DNA of 64,000 nt from CAZUGO01 sp964619935. Its GTDB lineage: Bacteria > Planctomycetota > Phycisphaerae > UBA1845 > CAIVHJ01. Positions 42,803 to 51,970 of the stretch are shown in pieces. Made by a program: the position numbers and the translations under genes. The number at the start of each line of letters is the position of its first letter. Position 1 is the stretch's first letter. The stretch is from contig CAZUGO010000068.1 of NCBI GenBank assembly GCA_964619935.1, forward strand, positions 6,165-70,164. Reading direction: 5' to 3'. Under the pieces are notes generated by a model. That model was not told where the DNA came from, made no database searches, and was given only the letters and a program-made list of their open reading frames with translations.

Positions 42803-43300
42803 CTAGGCCAGCAGATCCACGTGGGCGGCAGCGACCTGTGCCTCGGGCTTGGCGCGCTGCACGCCGACGCGCTCGGCGTCCGCCGGCTCCGGTGCCGAAC
42901 CACCACCCAGCAGACCCGCCGCCGGCTGCGGCGCGCTGACCTCGCGGTCGGTAACACCCGGATGCGACAGCGGCTGGCCGGGCTCTTCCTCCGGGCCGCC
43001 GAACTGCTGTTCGCTGGCTTCGCGCAGGGCAGCTTCGCGTTCGCGGCGCTGCTCGGTGGCGTAGCGCTCTTCACGCTCCTCCTGTAGCGCTTCGGCTTGC
43101 TGCACCTGGCGGCTGGACTCGCCAATCGCCAGAGCGGCGTACTCGTAACCCAGTGCCACGGTGGTGACCTCTGCAGCGGAAGATTTCTGGCGCAGGGTCT
43201 GGTCGGTACTGCCCCGCGCGTGCAGTGTGCTGGACACTGTCTCCGCCAGCGGCAGCGACGCCACGACGCTACTCAATGAAATCCCATCGACAGCTGACAT
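42803..43300 (-). CDS. Hypothetical Glu/Arg-rich protein
   Basis: 165 residues, not recognised. The N-terminus (MSAVDGISLSSVVASLPLAE) and a short middle stretch (TTVALGYEYAALAIGESS) are ordered in appearance; the rest is a charged, probably coiled-coil segment (QEEREERYATEQRREREAAL) and a low-complexity tail. The opening loosely resembles the small motility-associated YjfB proteins, but this is not firm. ATG 43300 has AAGGGGAC upstream. It converges on rnpB. Confidence 0.45.
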   Translation of the reverse strand: MSAVDGISLSSVVASLPLAETVSSTLHARGSTDQTLRQKSSAAEVTTVALGYEYAALAIGESSRQVQQAEALQEEREERYATEQRREREAALREASEQQFGGPEEEPGQPLSHPGVTDREVSAPQPAAGLLGGGSAPEPADAERVGVQRAKPEAQVAAAHVDLLA

Positions 43301-43487
43301 CTTCGTTGTCCCCTTAACTACGCGGCGAAAGATGCTACTGGAATCTAAGATATCCAGCACATCAACCCAAACCCGCCGGCCGATAACCACGCTCCGAATG
43401 CGGTTCGGGACCCGACAATTGATTCTGTGTCCGATCACCGCTACCTTCTTGCCCAGACCCCGCTGTTGCTATCGGACGCCCGACGCC

Positions 43488-44705
43488 ATGCGCATCGCCG
43501 CCAAATGGATCTTGCCGATCTCCTCCGAGCCCATCAAGGACGGCGTCCTGGTCACCGCCGGGCACTGCATCGCCGCCGTGGGACGCCGCAGCGCGTTCGC
43601 GGACGTCGACCAGGACTTCGGCAACGCCATTGTGATGCCCGGACTGGTCAATGCCCACACCCATCTGGAATTGAGCTGCCTGGCGCCGCAGCCGGAGCGC
43701 GGCGACCTGATCGATTGGATCGTCGAAGTCCTCGAGCAGCAGCAACGCCTGCCCGCGGCCGCCCTCGCCGAACATATTGCCGAGGCGGTGCACCGCGGCG
43801 TTCGACAGAGCCTGGGTTGCGGGGTCAGCACGGTCGGCGACATCAGCCGGTTCTGCGCGCTGACTCGGCCGCTGCTGCGCGACGGACCGCTGCGGGTGGT
43901 CTCCTACGGCGAGGTGCTGGCCATCGGTACCCGCCGGCACCTCCTGGCGGAACGACTGCGAACCGCCGCGGACACCACCTCGGCGTCGCCATTTCTGACC
44001 ATCGCCTTGTCGCCGCATGCCCCCTACTCCATCGAAGGCCAGGGCATCAAGGACGTGGTCAATCACGCCAGAATCCACCACATGAGAACCGCCATCCACC
44101 TGGCCGAGACGGTTGAAGAAATCCAGTTTCTACAGGCCGGGCGCGGACGATTCCGCGAACTGCTCGAGCGCATCGGAGCCTGGGACGATGCCATCCCCAT
44201 CCCGCAAGCCACCCCAATCCGTTATGTGTGTGACCTGGGCAGCCTGGGACCGGAGTGCCTGGCGGCCCACTGCAACTACCTCGACGAAGAGGAAATCGAC
44301 CTGCTGTGCGCTACCGGAACCAGCGTGGCCTACTGCCCGCGGAGCCACCAGCGCTTTCGGCACCAGACCTATCCCCTGCTGGACCTCATCGGCGGCGGCG
44401 TCAACGTCTGCGTCGGCACCGACAGCCTGGCATCCGCCCCGTCGCTGTCCGTGGTGGACGAGTTGAACTGCGTGCACACCCAATACCCCGACCTGTCCGC
44501 CGATGTCATCCTGGCCATGGGCACCCTCAACGGAGCCCGAGCCCTGGGGATGGCCCAGTGGATCGGCTCGCTCGAACCCGGCAAGAAAGCCGACTTCGCC
44601 GTATTCGCGTGCGCACGTCCGGACGACGATCCGCAAACCCTGCTGCTGCGCGACACGCCACCGCTGCAGGCCCTCTACATCGACGGAGCAGCCGTCGCGA
44701 CCTGA
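43488..44705 (+). CDS. Amidohydrolase, possibly aminodeoxyfutalosine deaminase
   Basis: 405 residues of the metal-dependent amidohydrolase superfamily: MPGLVNAHTHLELS (HxH), a His in TIALSPHAPYS, AIHLAETVEE, LAAHCNYLDEEEI and GTDSLASAPSLS with the catalytic Asp, then GARALGMAQWIGSLEPGKKADF. This is the branch of S-adenosylhomocysteine, guanine or aminodeoxyfutalosine deaminases. As mqnD lies in the same window, deamination of aminodeoxyfutalosine (MqnX) in menaquinone synthesis is a plausible assignment, inferred from context. ATG 43488 begins the conserved domain; the frame is open to 43161. Confidence 0.78.
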   Translation: MRIAAKWILPISSEPIKDGVLVTAGHCIAAVGRRSAFADVDQDFGNAIVMPGLVNAHTHLELSCLAPQPERGDLIDWIVEVLEQQQRLPAAALAEHIAEAVHRGVRQSLGCGVSTVGDISRFCALTRPLLRDGPLRVVSYGEVLAIGTRRHLLAERLRTAADTTSASPFLTIALSPHAPYSIEGQGIKDVVNHARIHHMRTAIHLAETVEEIQFLQAGRGRFRELLERIGAWDDAIPIPQATPIRYVCDLGSLGPECLAAHCNYLDEEEIDLLCATGTSVAYCPRSHQRFRHQTYPLLDLIGGGVNVCVGTDSLASAPSLSVVDELNCVHTQYPDLSADVILAMGTLNGARALGMAQWIGSLEPGKKADFAVFACARPDDDPQTLLLRDTPPLQALYIDGAAVAT

Positions 44706-44799
44706 ACCGCCCACGAATCACACGAGGAACACGACCCATGCGGTTCGGCACCCGCGGGGGGGACCCGAACGCCGCGGACACGACCGGCGGACCATCCGC

Positions 44800-46650
44800 T
44801 CACGGCGCCGGCCAGGCGGTCAGGTGCGCGGCCGGCGGCCGGCGGGACGCGACGTAGGCATCGTAATCCTGGCACAAGCGCTCGAAGCCGGCCAGCGTAG
44901 CCGGCGCCACGGCGGCCCGGGCGGCGGCGTAGACCTCCGCCGCCTCCGCAAGGCGGCCGCGCTTCGAGAGGACGCGCATCAACCCGATCCGCAGGTATGC
45001 GCCCAACTCGGGCTGACCGGCCAGAAGTTGCTCGACCACACCCGCCACCGCGATCAAGCCGTCGTCCGCGGTCAAGAAGCGCTCGCGGCTGGTCAGCGTG
45101 AAGAAATGCTGAAAGGTCTGCAATTCGAATGCCGCCCGGGCGGCGGGCGTCAGGCGGCGGTCCAGCGCCGGTCCGTCCCAATGCGGATGACATTTGACCA
45201 GCAATGCCACCCGGCAGTTGCGGCGATCGAGCACCGGCCGACCGTCGTTGAACAAGCGCTCGTGGTCACGCAGCACGTTGACCAGATGATCGGCGGTCCG
45301 CCAGTAGTGCGGGCTGACCCTGAAGACCATGCCGCCGGTCCCGTAGGGCTGGGCCTCGGCGCAAAACACCACATCGGACGCAGGATCGATCTGGTGGTCC
45401 AGCGCGGCCAGGGCCCCGCGCCAGTCCGGCTTGCGCACGTTGGCGACCTGCGGGTCGACCCGCAACGAGAGCAGCACCAGCAGCCCCGCAGCCGCGCACC
45501 ATGAGGCCCGCAGGGCCCCAGGCGACCGGAGCATCCGCGGCCAGCGCTTGACCCCTTCGGCCAGCGACCACACCGCGCCGACGTACAGGAACGAAAGCAT
45601 GTACCCCCAGTAGGCCAGCTTGGGCAGCGTGCCGCCGACGACCAAGGCATAGACCGCCACGTGCAACCCATAGCCGATGAGCACCGGCGCAAACACCAGG
45701 CCCCGGCGAGTGCCATGGGGTGCCGGGGTGCGCCGCACGCAGCCCCACGCCCCGAACAGCCCCAACGGAACCACGATCCACCCCAGGGGCATGGTGCAAT
45801 GCCACAAGGCTTCCAGGCCCAGGCGGACCACGGCCAGGTTGTCCGCCCAGTTGAGCAACTGGGTGGTGTCCTCGACCAGATAGCTGCCTTTGCGGGTCTG
45901 GTGCAGGATGAATTGGAACAGATAGAGAAACGGCCCCCACACCACCGCCAGGCACAACAGCAGACGCACCCCGCGCAACCGCAGGAAGGCCGTTGTTGAC
46001 CGGCCGTCGGCATGCCGCATCCGGCGGTAGACGGCCCACACGCCGTACAGTCCCAGGCCCGCGGAGATCGTCAGCGGTCCCAGCGACCGCGACATCTGGC
46101 AGGCCATCCACGCTGCGGTGAACCACAGCCAGTCGCGGCAGCGGTTGCGCTGCCAGGCTCGATGGAGCAGCCAGATGGCCACCACCAGGGCGCACCAGCA
46201 CAGGGCGTACGGCCGGGCCTCCTGGCTGTAATGGATGGCGAACGGCGAACAGGCCAGCGCCACGGCCACCAACAATGCGTAACCGCGGCTCACCAATCGG
46301 CGGGCCAACAGGTAACTGGCGGCGACCGTCGCGATCCCAAAGCACATCGCCGGCAGCCGGGCGGCCACGTCGCTGCGACAGAACTTGAAGATGACATAAC
46401 CGATCCAGTAATCCAGCGGCGGCTGGCCGTGCTTGGCCGCCTGGTACATGACCACCTTGTAGCTGTCCGAGTAGTAGGTCAGCACTTGAGCCAGTTCGTC
46501 AACCCACAAGCTGGCCTGGCCCAGCGTGACCCCGCGCAGCAGTGCGGCCAGCAGTAACACCAGGACCAGCGGCAGCCACTCGCCGAACCCATTCGGGGCG
46601 TCGGTCCGCGAGGGCGGTTGATCCCGACGGCTGAGTTCCGAATCTGCCAT
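44800..46650 (-). CDS. Membrane glycosyltransferase, GT39/ArnT-like
   Basis: 616 residues with about ten to twelve membrane spans. The N-terminal loop after the first span, LGQASLWVDELAQVLTYY, carries the conserved acidic pair, and GQPPLDYWIGYVIFK and FAIHYSQEARPYAL follow; these are hallmarks of lipid-linked sugar transferases of the PMT/ArnT/GT83 group. The C-terminus is soluble and TPR-like. It probably moves sugars from polyprenyl phosphate donors to lipid, glycan or protein outside the inner membrane. It is divergent from the methyltransferase-GT2 gene and belongs with the polysaccharide genes. ATG 46650 was chosen over 46740. Confidence 0.78.
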   Translation of the reverse strand: MADSELSRRDQPPSRTDAPNGFGEWLPLVLVLLLAALLRGVTLGQASLWVDELAQVLTYYSDSYKVVMYQAAKHGQPPLDYWIGYVIFKFCRSDVAARLPAMCFGIATVAASYLLARRLVSRGYALLVAVALACSPFAIHYSQEARPYALCWCALVVAIWLLHRAWQRNRCRDWLWFTAAWMACQMSRSLGPLTISAGLGLYGVWAVYRRMRHADGRSTTAFLRLRGVRLLLCLAVVWGPFLYLFQFILHQTRKGSYLVEDTTQLLNWADNLAVVRLGLEALWHCTMPLGWIVVPLGLFGAWGCVRRTPAPHGTRRGLVFAPVLIGYGLHVAVYALVVGGTLPKLAYWGYMLSFLYVGAVWSLAEGVKRWPRMLRSPGALRASWCAAAGLLVLLSLRVDPQVANVRKPDWRGALAALDHQIDPASDVVFCAEAQPYGTGGMVFRVSPHYWRTADHLVNVLRDHERLFNDGRPVLDRRNCRVALLVKCHPHWDGPALDRRLTPAARAAFELQTFQHFFTLTSRERFLTADDGLIAVAGVVEQLLAGQPELGAYLRIGLMRVLSKRGRLAEAAEVYAAARAAVAPATLAGFERLCQDYDAYVASRRPPAAHLTAWPAP

Positions 46651-46820
46651 GATGGTTGTTATCGACCTCCGCCCCGGCGTGATCGAGTCGGCCGCGCTCC
46701 CGCCCAGCCACCGCTTATCGGACGAACCCCGGCGGCGCACCGCCGGACCCGAGGCCAGCAGCGCCGCGGTTTGACCGATAAGGGGGGTGTAAACCGCAGC
46801 GCAATCCCAACGGAGTCCAC

Positions 46821-48269
46821 ATGACGGTCATGGAGTGCCAGCCGACGACGACGCCCGCGCCGCCGTTGCCGGACGACCACGGCGGATTCGACCGCGCCCA
46901 TGTCGATGCCTGCCTGAAATGGAAGCGCCGCAGCCGGGCCTATCACGACGGCCTGCGCCACCTGTACCAGCGGAACATTCCGCCGCACGCCCGGGTCCTG
47001 GAGATCGGCTGCGGCGACGGCGAGTTGCTGGCCGCGGTCCGACCCAGCCGCGGCGTGGGCGTCGACTGCGACGCCGATCTCTTGGCTTACGCCGCCCGGC
47101 AACACCCGCACCTCCGTTTTCAACACCAGGACGCCCACGACCTGAAACTTGACGAACAATTCGACTACATCATTCTCAGCAACCTGCTCGGCGAGGTCCG
47201 GGACGTGCAACGCGTCTTGCAGCGGCTGCACCCGATCTGTCATTCGCACACCAAGATCCTGATCACGCAGTACAACTACCTCTGGGAGCCGCTGCTGCGG
47301 CTGGGCCAGCGGGTCGGACTGCGCCGCCCGGTGGCGCTGCAGAACTGGCTGTCGCTGCCGGATCTGCTCAACCTGCTGGAGGTCTGCCAGTTCCGGCCGG
47401 TGCGCCAGCAGCTGCGCATGCTGCTGCCCAAGGGCATCCCGCTGCTGTCCTACGTGTGCAACCGCTTCGTGGCGCTGCTGCCGGGGATCAACGCCCTGTG
47501 CCTGGTGTCGTTTGTGGTGGCCATGCCCGAGGCCGTCGCCGGCGACCCCGAACAGGTCTCGGTCAGCGTGATCATCCCAACCAGGAACGAACGCGGCAAC
47601 ATCGCCGCCGCCATCCGCCGCACGCCGCCGATGGGCGCCCGCACCGAGTTCATTTTTGTGGACGGGCAATCGACCGACGGCACCCTCGAGGAAATTCACC
47701 GCGTCATGCGCGCCCACCCCGAGGTGGACATCACCGTCTTGCAGCAGGACGGCCGAGGCAAAGGCGACGCGGTGCGCAAGGGCTTCGCCCAGGCGCGCGG
47801 CGACGTGCTGATGATCCTGGATTCAGATCTGACCATGCCGCCCGAAGACCTGCCCAAGTATTTCGACGCCCTGGTCCGCGGCCGCGGTGAACTGATCAAC
47901 GGCAGCCGGCTGGTCTACCCGCTCGAGGACCAGTCCATGCGCTTCCTGAATCTGCTGGCCAACAAAAGCTTCGCCATCCTGTTTACCTGGCTACTGGAGC
48001 AGCGGCTGAAGGACACCCTCTGCGGCACCAAGGTGCTGCTGCGGAGCGATTACCAGAAGATCGCGGCCAATCGGGCCTACTTCGGCGATTTCGACCCCTT
48101 TGGCGACTTCGATCTGCTGTTCGGGGCCGCCAAGCTGAATCTCAAGATCGTGGAGGTGCCCATTCGCTATCAACCGCGAACCTACGGCGACATCAAGATC
48201 GAACGCTTCAAGCACGGCTGGCTGCTCCTGAAAATGTGTGTGGTTGCATTCCGCAAGCTCAAGCTCTAA
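46821..48269 (+). CDS. Methyltransferase-GT2 glycosyltransferase fusion
   Basis: 482 residues. The N-terminal half (about 20-240) is a class I SAM methyltransferase: VLEIGCGDGELLAAV (motif I), GVDCDADLLAYAARQ, FDYIILSNLLGEV. The C-terminal half (about 250-482) is a family 2 glycosyltransferase: VSVIIPTRNERGNIAAAI, FVDGQSTDGTLEEI, GKGDAVRKGFAQARGDVLMI and LDSDLTMPPEDL with the DxD-like metal site, similar to dolichyl/polyprenyl-phosphate mannosyl or glucosyl transferases. The fusion may build and modify a lipid-linked sugar for the adjacent polysaccharide genes. ATG 46821 has a CGGAG upstream. Confidence 0.85.
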   Translation: MTVMECQPTTTPAPPLPDDHGGFDRAHVDACLKWKRRSRAYHDGLRHLYQRNIPPHARVLEIGCGDGELLAAVRPSRGVGVDCDADLLAYAARQHPHLRFQHQDAHDLKLDEQFDYIILSNLLGEVRDVQRVLQRLHPICHSHTKILITQYNYLWEPLLRLGQRVGLRRPVALQNWLSLPDLLNLLEVCQFRPVRQQLRMLLPKGIPLLSYVCNRFVALLPGINALCLVSFVVAMPEAVAGDPEQVSVSVIIPTRNERGNIAAAIRRTPPMGARTEFIFVDGQSTDGTLEEIHRVMRAHPEVDITVLQQDGRGKGDAVRKGFAQARGDVLMILDSDLTMPPEDLPKYFDALVRGRGELINGSRLVYPLEDQSMRFLNLLANKSFAILFTWLLEQRLKDTLCGTKVLLRSDYQKIAANRAYFGDFDPFGDFDLLFGAAKLNLKIVEVPIRYQPRTYGDIKIERFKHGWLLLKMCVVAFRKLKL

Positions 48270-48346
48270 CCTGACCCCGGCAGCGCTGCGGGTCCGTGGT
48301 GACTCCGCGAGCCGGCCGGGTGGGTCGCCCGGCGCCTCACGCAATC

Positions 48347-49360
48347 ATGACACTGGACTTGTGCACAACCCGGCTGGCGGTCACCGGCGGCAGCGGCCTG
48401 CTGGGCCGCGCCGTGCTCCGGCAGCTCACCCGGCTGGGCTGCCGGCAGGTCGCCGCCCCGCGGTCCGGCGAGTACGATCTGCGGACCGAGGACGGCGTCC
48501 GCCGCTGGTACGCCGATCTGCGGCCCGACGTGGTCCTGCACCTGGCCGCCGCGGTCGGCGGGATCGGTGCCAACCGCGATCATCCCGGCCGCTTCTTCTA
48601 CGACAACGCCATCATGGGCCTGCACATGATCGAGTTCGCCCGGCGGGCCCGGGTGACCAAGCTGGTGTGCATCGGGACGGTGTGCGGCTATCCGAGGTGC
48701 ACAGCGGCGCCGTTCGTCGAGGCCGACCTGTGGGAGGGCTACCCGGAAGAGACCAACGCCCCGTACGGCCTGGCCAAGAAGATGCTCCTGGTCCAGTCCC
48801 AGGCGTACCGCCGCGAGTACGGCCTGAACTCGATTCATCTGATTCCGGTGAACCTGTATGGGCCGCACGACAATTTCGCCCTGGACAGCGCCCACGTCAT
48901 CCCGGCCTTGATTCGCAAGTGCGTCGAGGCCCGCCGCGACCGCCGGTCGATCCTGACCCTGTGGGGCGACGGCACGCCCACCCGCGAGTTCCTGTATGTC
49001 GACGATGCCGCCGAGGGGGTCGTGCAGGCCGCCCGGCACTATGACCACCCCGAGCCGGTGAACCTGGGATCGGGCGAGGAGATCGCCATTCGCGACCTGG
49101 CCCAGCGCATCGCCGCCCTGACCGGCTACGCCGGCGGCTTTGAATGGGATGCCAGCCGGCCCAACGGCCAGCCGCGGCGCTGCGTCGACACCACCCGGGC
49201 CCGCGGCGCCTTCGGATTCGAGGCCCGCACCCGCCTGGATGAGGGCCTCCGCCGGACCTGCGAATGGTACCTGAAACAAACCGGCGAATTGGCCGATAAC
49301 ATACGGACCGGCGCGACCACCGGGCGAGGGTCCAGCTCATGGCACGAAAACGAGCGTTGA
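48347..49360 (+). CDS. fcl: GDP-L-fucose synthase
   Basis: 337 residues. Rossmann loop GGSGLLGRAV, LHLAAAVGGIGANRDHPGRF, SCIG-type strand (LVCIGTVCGYP) and NAPYGLAKKMLLVQSQAYR with Tyr-x-x-x-Lys, then PVNLYGPHDNF, REFLYVDDAAEG; these are characteristic of WcaG/Fcl, which turns GDP-4-keto-6-deoxymannose into GDP-L-fucose. The 3' end overlaps gmd by 22 bases, the gene for the preceding step. ATG 48347 begins the domain; the frame is open slightly upstream. Confidence 0.88.
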   Translation: MTLDLCTTRLAVTGGSGLLGRAVLRQLTRLGCRQVAAPRSGEYDLRTEDGVRRWYADLRPDVVLHLAAAVGGIGANRDHPGRFFYDNAIMGLHMIEFARRARVTKLVCIGTVCGYPRCTAAPFVEADLWEGYPEETNAPYGLAKKMLLVQSQAYRREYGLNSIHLIPVNLYGPHDNFALDSAHVIPALIRKCVEARRDRRSILTLWGDGTPTREFLYVDDAAEGVVQAARHYDHPEPVNLGSGEEIAIRDLAQRIAALTGYAGGFEWDASRPNGQPRRCVDTTRARGAFGFEARTRLDEGLRRTCEWYLKQTGELADNIRTGATTGRGSSSWHENER

Positions 49361-50370
49361 TTTCGGGCATCACCGGGCAGGACGGCTCCTACCTGGCCGA
49401 GTTTCTGCTGGCCCGCGGCTATGACGTGATCGGCATCGTCCGCCGGGCGAGCACCTTCAACACCAAGCGCATTGATCACATCTACAGCGATCCGCACGAC
49501 GATAATCCGCAGTTACGACTGGTCTACGGCGACCTGACCGATGCCAGCAACGTGGCCAAGATCGTGGCCGAGGTCCGGCCCGATGAGATTTACAATCTCG
49601 GAGCCCAGAGCCACGTGCGGGTCAGCTTCGACATCCCGGAGTACACCGCCAACGTCGGCGGGTTGGGCGCCTTGCGCTTCCTGGAAGCCATCAAGGCCGA
49701 GAAGCTGGACTGCCGCTTCTACCAGGCATCCAGCAGCGAGCTGTTCGGTGGAATGCAGGCCACCGCCCAGAACGAGCACACGCCCTTCTACCCGCGCAGC
49801 CCCTATGCCGCCGCCAAGCTGTACGCCTATTGGATTACGGTGAATTACCGCGAAGCGTACGGCATTTTTGCGGTCAACGGCATTCTGTTCAACCATGAGT
49901 CGCCGCGCCGCGGCGAAACCTTTGTGACTCGCAAAGTCACCCGGGCGGCGGCCCGGATCAAGCTGGGGCTGGAGCACAAGCTGTATCTCGGGAATCTCGA
50001 CGCCCGCCGCGACTGGGGCTTTGCCGGCGACTTTGTGGAAGCGATGTGGCTGATGCTGCAACAGGACCAGCCCAAGGACTACGTTATCGCCACCGGCGAA
50101 ACTCATTCGGTTCGCGAACTCTGCGACCAGGCCTTCGGCTGCCTGGGTCTGGACTACCGCGACCACGTCGAAATCGATCCGCGATACTATCGACCCACCG
50201 AAGTCGACATGCTGCACGGCGACCCGACGCTGGCCCAGCGCGAACTGGGCTGGACCGCCAAGGTGACCTTCAGCGAATTGATCCACATGATGGTGGAGTT
50301 CGACTACGAGCGCGAACGCCGCAAGATGATCCAGTTCGAAGCCGCCGGCAAGCTGGATTCCATCAGGTAG
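49339..50370 (+). CDS. gmd: GDP-mannose 4,6-dehydratase
   Basis: 343 residues. The start RALISGITGQDGSYLAEFLL, VRRASTFNTKRIDHIY, YNLGAQSHVRVSFDIPEYT, YQASSSELFGGMQ, SPYAAAKLYAYWI and LFNHESPRRGETFVTRKVT are diagnostic of GMD. It makes GDP-4-keto-6-deoxy-D-mannose, which Fcl converts to GDP-L-fucose for surface glycans. The start overlaps fcl (49339 lies inside it), showing tight coupling. Confidence 0.95.
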   Translation: MARKRALISGITGQDGSYLAEFLLARGYDVIGIVRRASTFNTKRIDHIYSDPHDDNPQLRLVYGDLTDASNVAKIVAEVRPDEIYNLGAQSHVRVSFDIPEYTANVGGLGALRFLEAIKAEKLDCRFYQASSSELFGGMQATAQNEHTPFYPRSPYAAAKLYAYWITVNYREAYGIFAVNGILFNHESPRRGETFVTRKVTRAAARIKLGLEHKLYLGNLDARRDWGFAGDFVEAMWLMLQQDQPKDYVIATGETHSVRELCDQAFGCLGLDYRDHVEIDPRYYRPTEVDMLHGDPTLAQRELGWTAKVTFSELIHMMVEFDYERERRKMIQFEAAGKLDSIR

Positions 50371-50565
50371 CCGCGCCCGCCTGACCGCACTCCAGAGCAC
50401 AAGTCCAGTACACCCGGACGCACGTACACCAATCGCGCTGGACGGTGCCAGGGGCGCATGCCGGCCCCACGCTTCAGCGGCGCTTCAGCGCGGGGCCCGC
50501 AAACCAAACGCGCTCGGCCGGTTCGAAGACCCCATAGGCCGAAGCCGTCTGTTGGACTCCCGGCA
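50371..50565. other. Intergenic region, nothing recognised
   Basis: First part of the 534-base gap between gmd and the Cys-rich gene. Nothing recognisable apart from the decayed dockerin tail and promoter listed separately. Confidence 0.4.
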
Positions 50566-50640
50566 TTAGGGGCAGGCTCCCCAGGCGCCGAGCAGCAGGG
50601 CGATCCACGGCGTTCACCACATCATCGGTGTTGGGCGGAA
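50566..50640 (-). pseudogene. Frameshifted remnant of a GC-type dockerin tail
   Basis: Reading leftward, TDDVVNAVD (to about 50604) is followed, after a one-base frame change, by ALLLGAWGACP and a TAA stop (50568-50566). Together these make the end of a Phycisphaerae GC-type dockerin, VNAVD-LALLLGAWGAC, as in the intact proteins of this window. The upstream part is not coding-like and there is no start. It is probably the decayed 3' end of a lost exported-protein gene. Confidence 0.5.
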
Positions 50641-50767
50641 TAAGGACGGGCCAGGAGCATCTCCTGACCAAATCCCGTCTTCTTATTGGTCGCTTCACCG
50701 CCGCCCCCGGGAACCCTCGCGAACCGGGAGGCACCTCGCGTTTACGAGCGAAAAACTAGGAATCCGC

Positions 50768-50795
50768 TTGACTTGACTGGGGCATATGCTATGTT
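50768..50795 (+). promoter_or_regulatory. Putative promoter of the Cys-rich exported protein
   Basis: TTGACT (50768-50773), a 16-base spacer and TATGTT (50790-50795), in AT-rich sequence. A second overlapping TTGACT (50773-50778) and TATGCT (50785-50790) are also present. The start codon at 50905 would be about 105 bases downstream of transcription start. Confidence 0.45.
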
Positions 50796-50904
50796 TGCAA
50801 GCTTAAAAATTCATTAGCTCGGTCGCAAGAAACCGATAGAATGGTGAGCTTCCTAATTCAGTGGGTGCTTGATCCAAGCCGGTTCAATTCTAAAGGAGCA
50901 CGCC

Positions 50905-51594
50905 ATGAAGCATGCAGCCCTCCTTGTGGCCCTGGTTAGTACCGGAGCCCAATCGCTTGCCCTGGAACCGTACAGCGGTCCCGGAGCGATCGAAATCAAC
51001 CGGGAGCAGGGCACGATCGCAATACTTCATGGAGTGTGGGGTGAGGAAACGCTCTTCGGTGACGAGTACCACATCGAGGATCTCCAGGCCAAGTCGTTCA
51101 TGGGGGAAACCTTCTGGGCCATTGGTCACTTGACTGTGGTGCCATGCGACCAGGCGGGATCGTTTATGATAACGATCCAACCGGCGGACGGTCTCGATCC
51201 GGGACCGCTGGAGACCAAGCCGCTCGACGCAAGCGACTTCGGGGCTTGGCTTGAGGAAGCAGTTCAGGCCTACCAGAACCACGCGGCCTTCAGGCGCACG
51301 GTTCGGGCGGAGATCACGGAGTACGCGGTGGCGGAGCGCTCCGGCTCCCCGAGCATCGCAAGCCCAACGGACAATCCGGCGGGTGGAGCAGACTGTCCCG
51401 GGGGCTCGTGTAACTGCTCGGGAGCCAGCGGAGGCAGTGCCAGCGCGTGCTGTCCGGCCGGCTACCGCCCGGTGTGCACGTGCTCCCCATGTTGCTCGGG
51501 TTCTTGCCGGCGCAACCCGGCAAGCGCCATCGTGATCGACGGGTTGGAAACGGCAACTCAGGTTGACGTTGAGCTTGGCTTAGAGACGCCCTAG
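50905..51594 (+). CDS. Exported protein with Cys-rich C-terminus, unrecognised
   Basis: 229 residues. ATG 50905 has AAAGGAG upstream and opens a signal peptide (MKHAALLVALVSTGAQSLA). The mature N-terminal 130 residues are not recognised. Between about 165 and 212 there is a Cys/Ser/Gly cluster (CPGGSCNCSG, CCPAGYRPVCTCSPCCSGSC), twelve Cys in about 45 residues, followed by a short acidic tail. The Cys may form disulfides or bind metal. It ends seven bases before the insertion-sequence remnant. Confidence 0.55.
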   Translation: MKHAALLVALVSTGAQSLALEPYSGPGAIEINREQGTIAILHGVWGEETLFGDEYHIEDLQAKSFMGETFWAIGHLTVVPCDQAGSFMITIQPADGLDPGPLETKPLDASDFGAWLEEAVQAYQNHAAFRRTVRAEITEYAVAERSGSPSIASPTDNPAGGADCPGGSCNCSGASGGSASACCPAGYRPVCTCSPCCSGSCRRNPASAIVIDGLETATQVDVELGLETP

Positions 51595-51601
51595 TGCTCC
51601 A

Positions 51602-51970
51602 TTACTTCTCAACTGATGGATAAAGCCGCCTGAGCTTTATCCGTGCATCCTCCGCGGTGAGCTGCCAATCCGCTTTTGTTCCGACAATATCGCGCGCGAC
51701 TTCCCATGCCTTCACTTCACGGCGCAGATCATCGACGTTGTCAATGCGTCGCGACAAGCACTGTCGGCCAAGAATGCCCAGCTCGATCTCCGCCATATCC
51801 AGCCAGCTACCGTGCTTGGGCGTGTAGTGGGGTTCAAACCGATCCGCTAACCGCTTGGCTTCCGTTGGCGAGAACGCCTCGTACAACGAAGCCGGCGAGT
51901 GCGTGTTCAGATTGTCCTGCACCAGCACGATCACCTCTGCTTCCGGGTACATCTCATCGGCGATGAACCT
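51602..51970 (-). mobile_element. IS630-type transposase C-terminal remnant
   Basis: The frame encodes FIADEMYPEAEVIVLVQDNL with the DNLNTH metal-binding stretch, PASLYEAFSPTEAKRLADRF, HYTPKHGSWLDMAEIELGIL and RQCLSRRI: the C-terminal half of an IS630 DDE transposase, with the second Asp (DN) and the Glu (MAEIE) present. The N-terminal half, including the first Asp, is missing; instead the sequence joins an IS4-type fragment at about 51970. It is a non-functional remnant. No terminal inverted repeats were seen. Confidence 0.75.
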
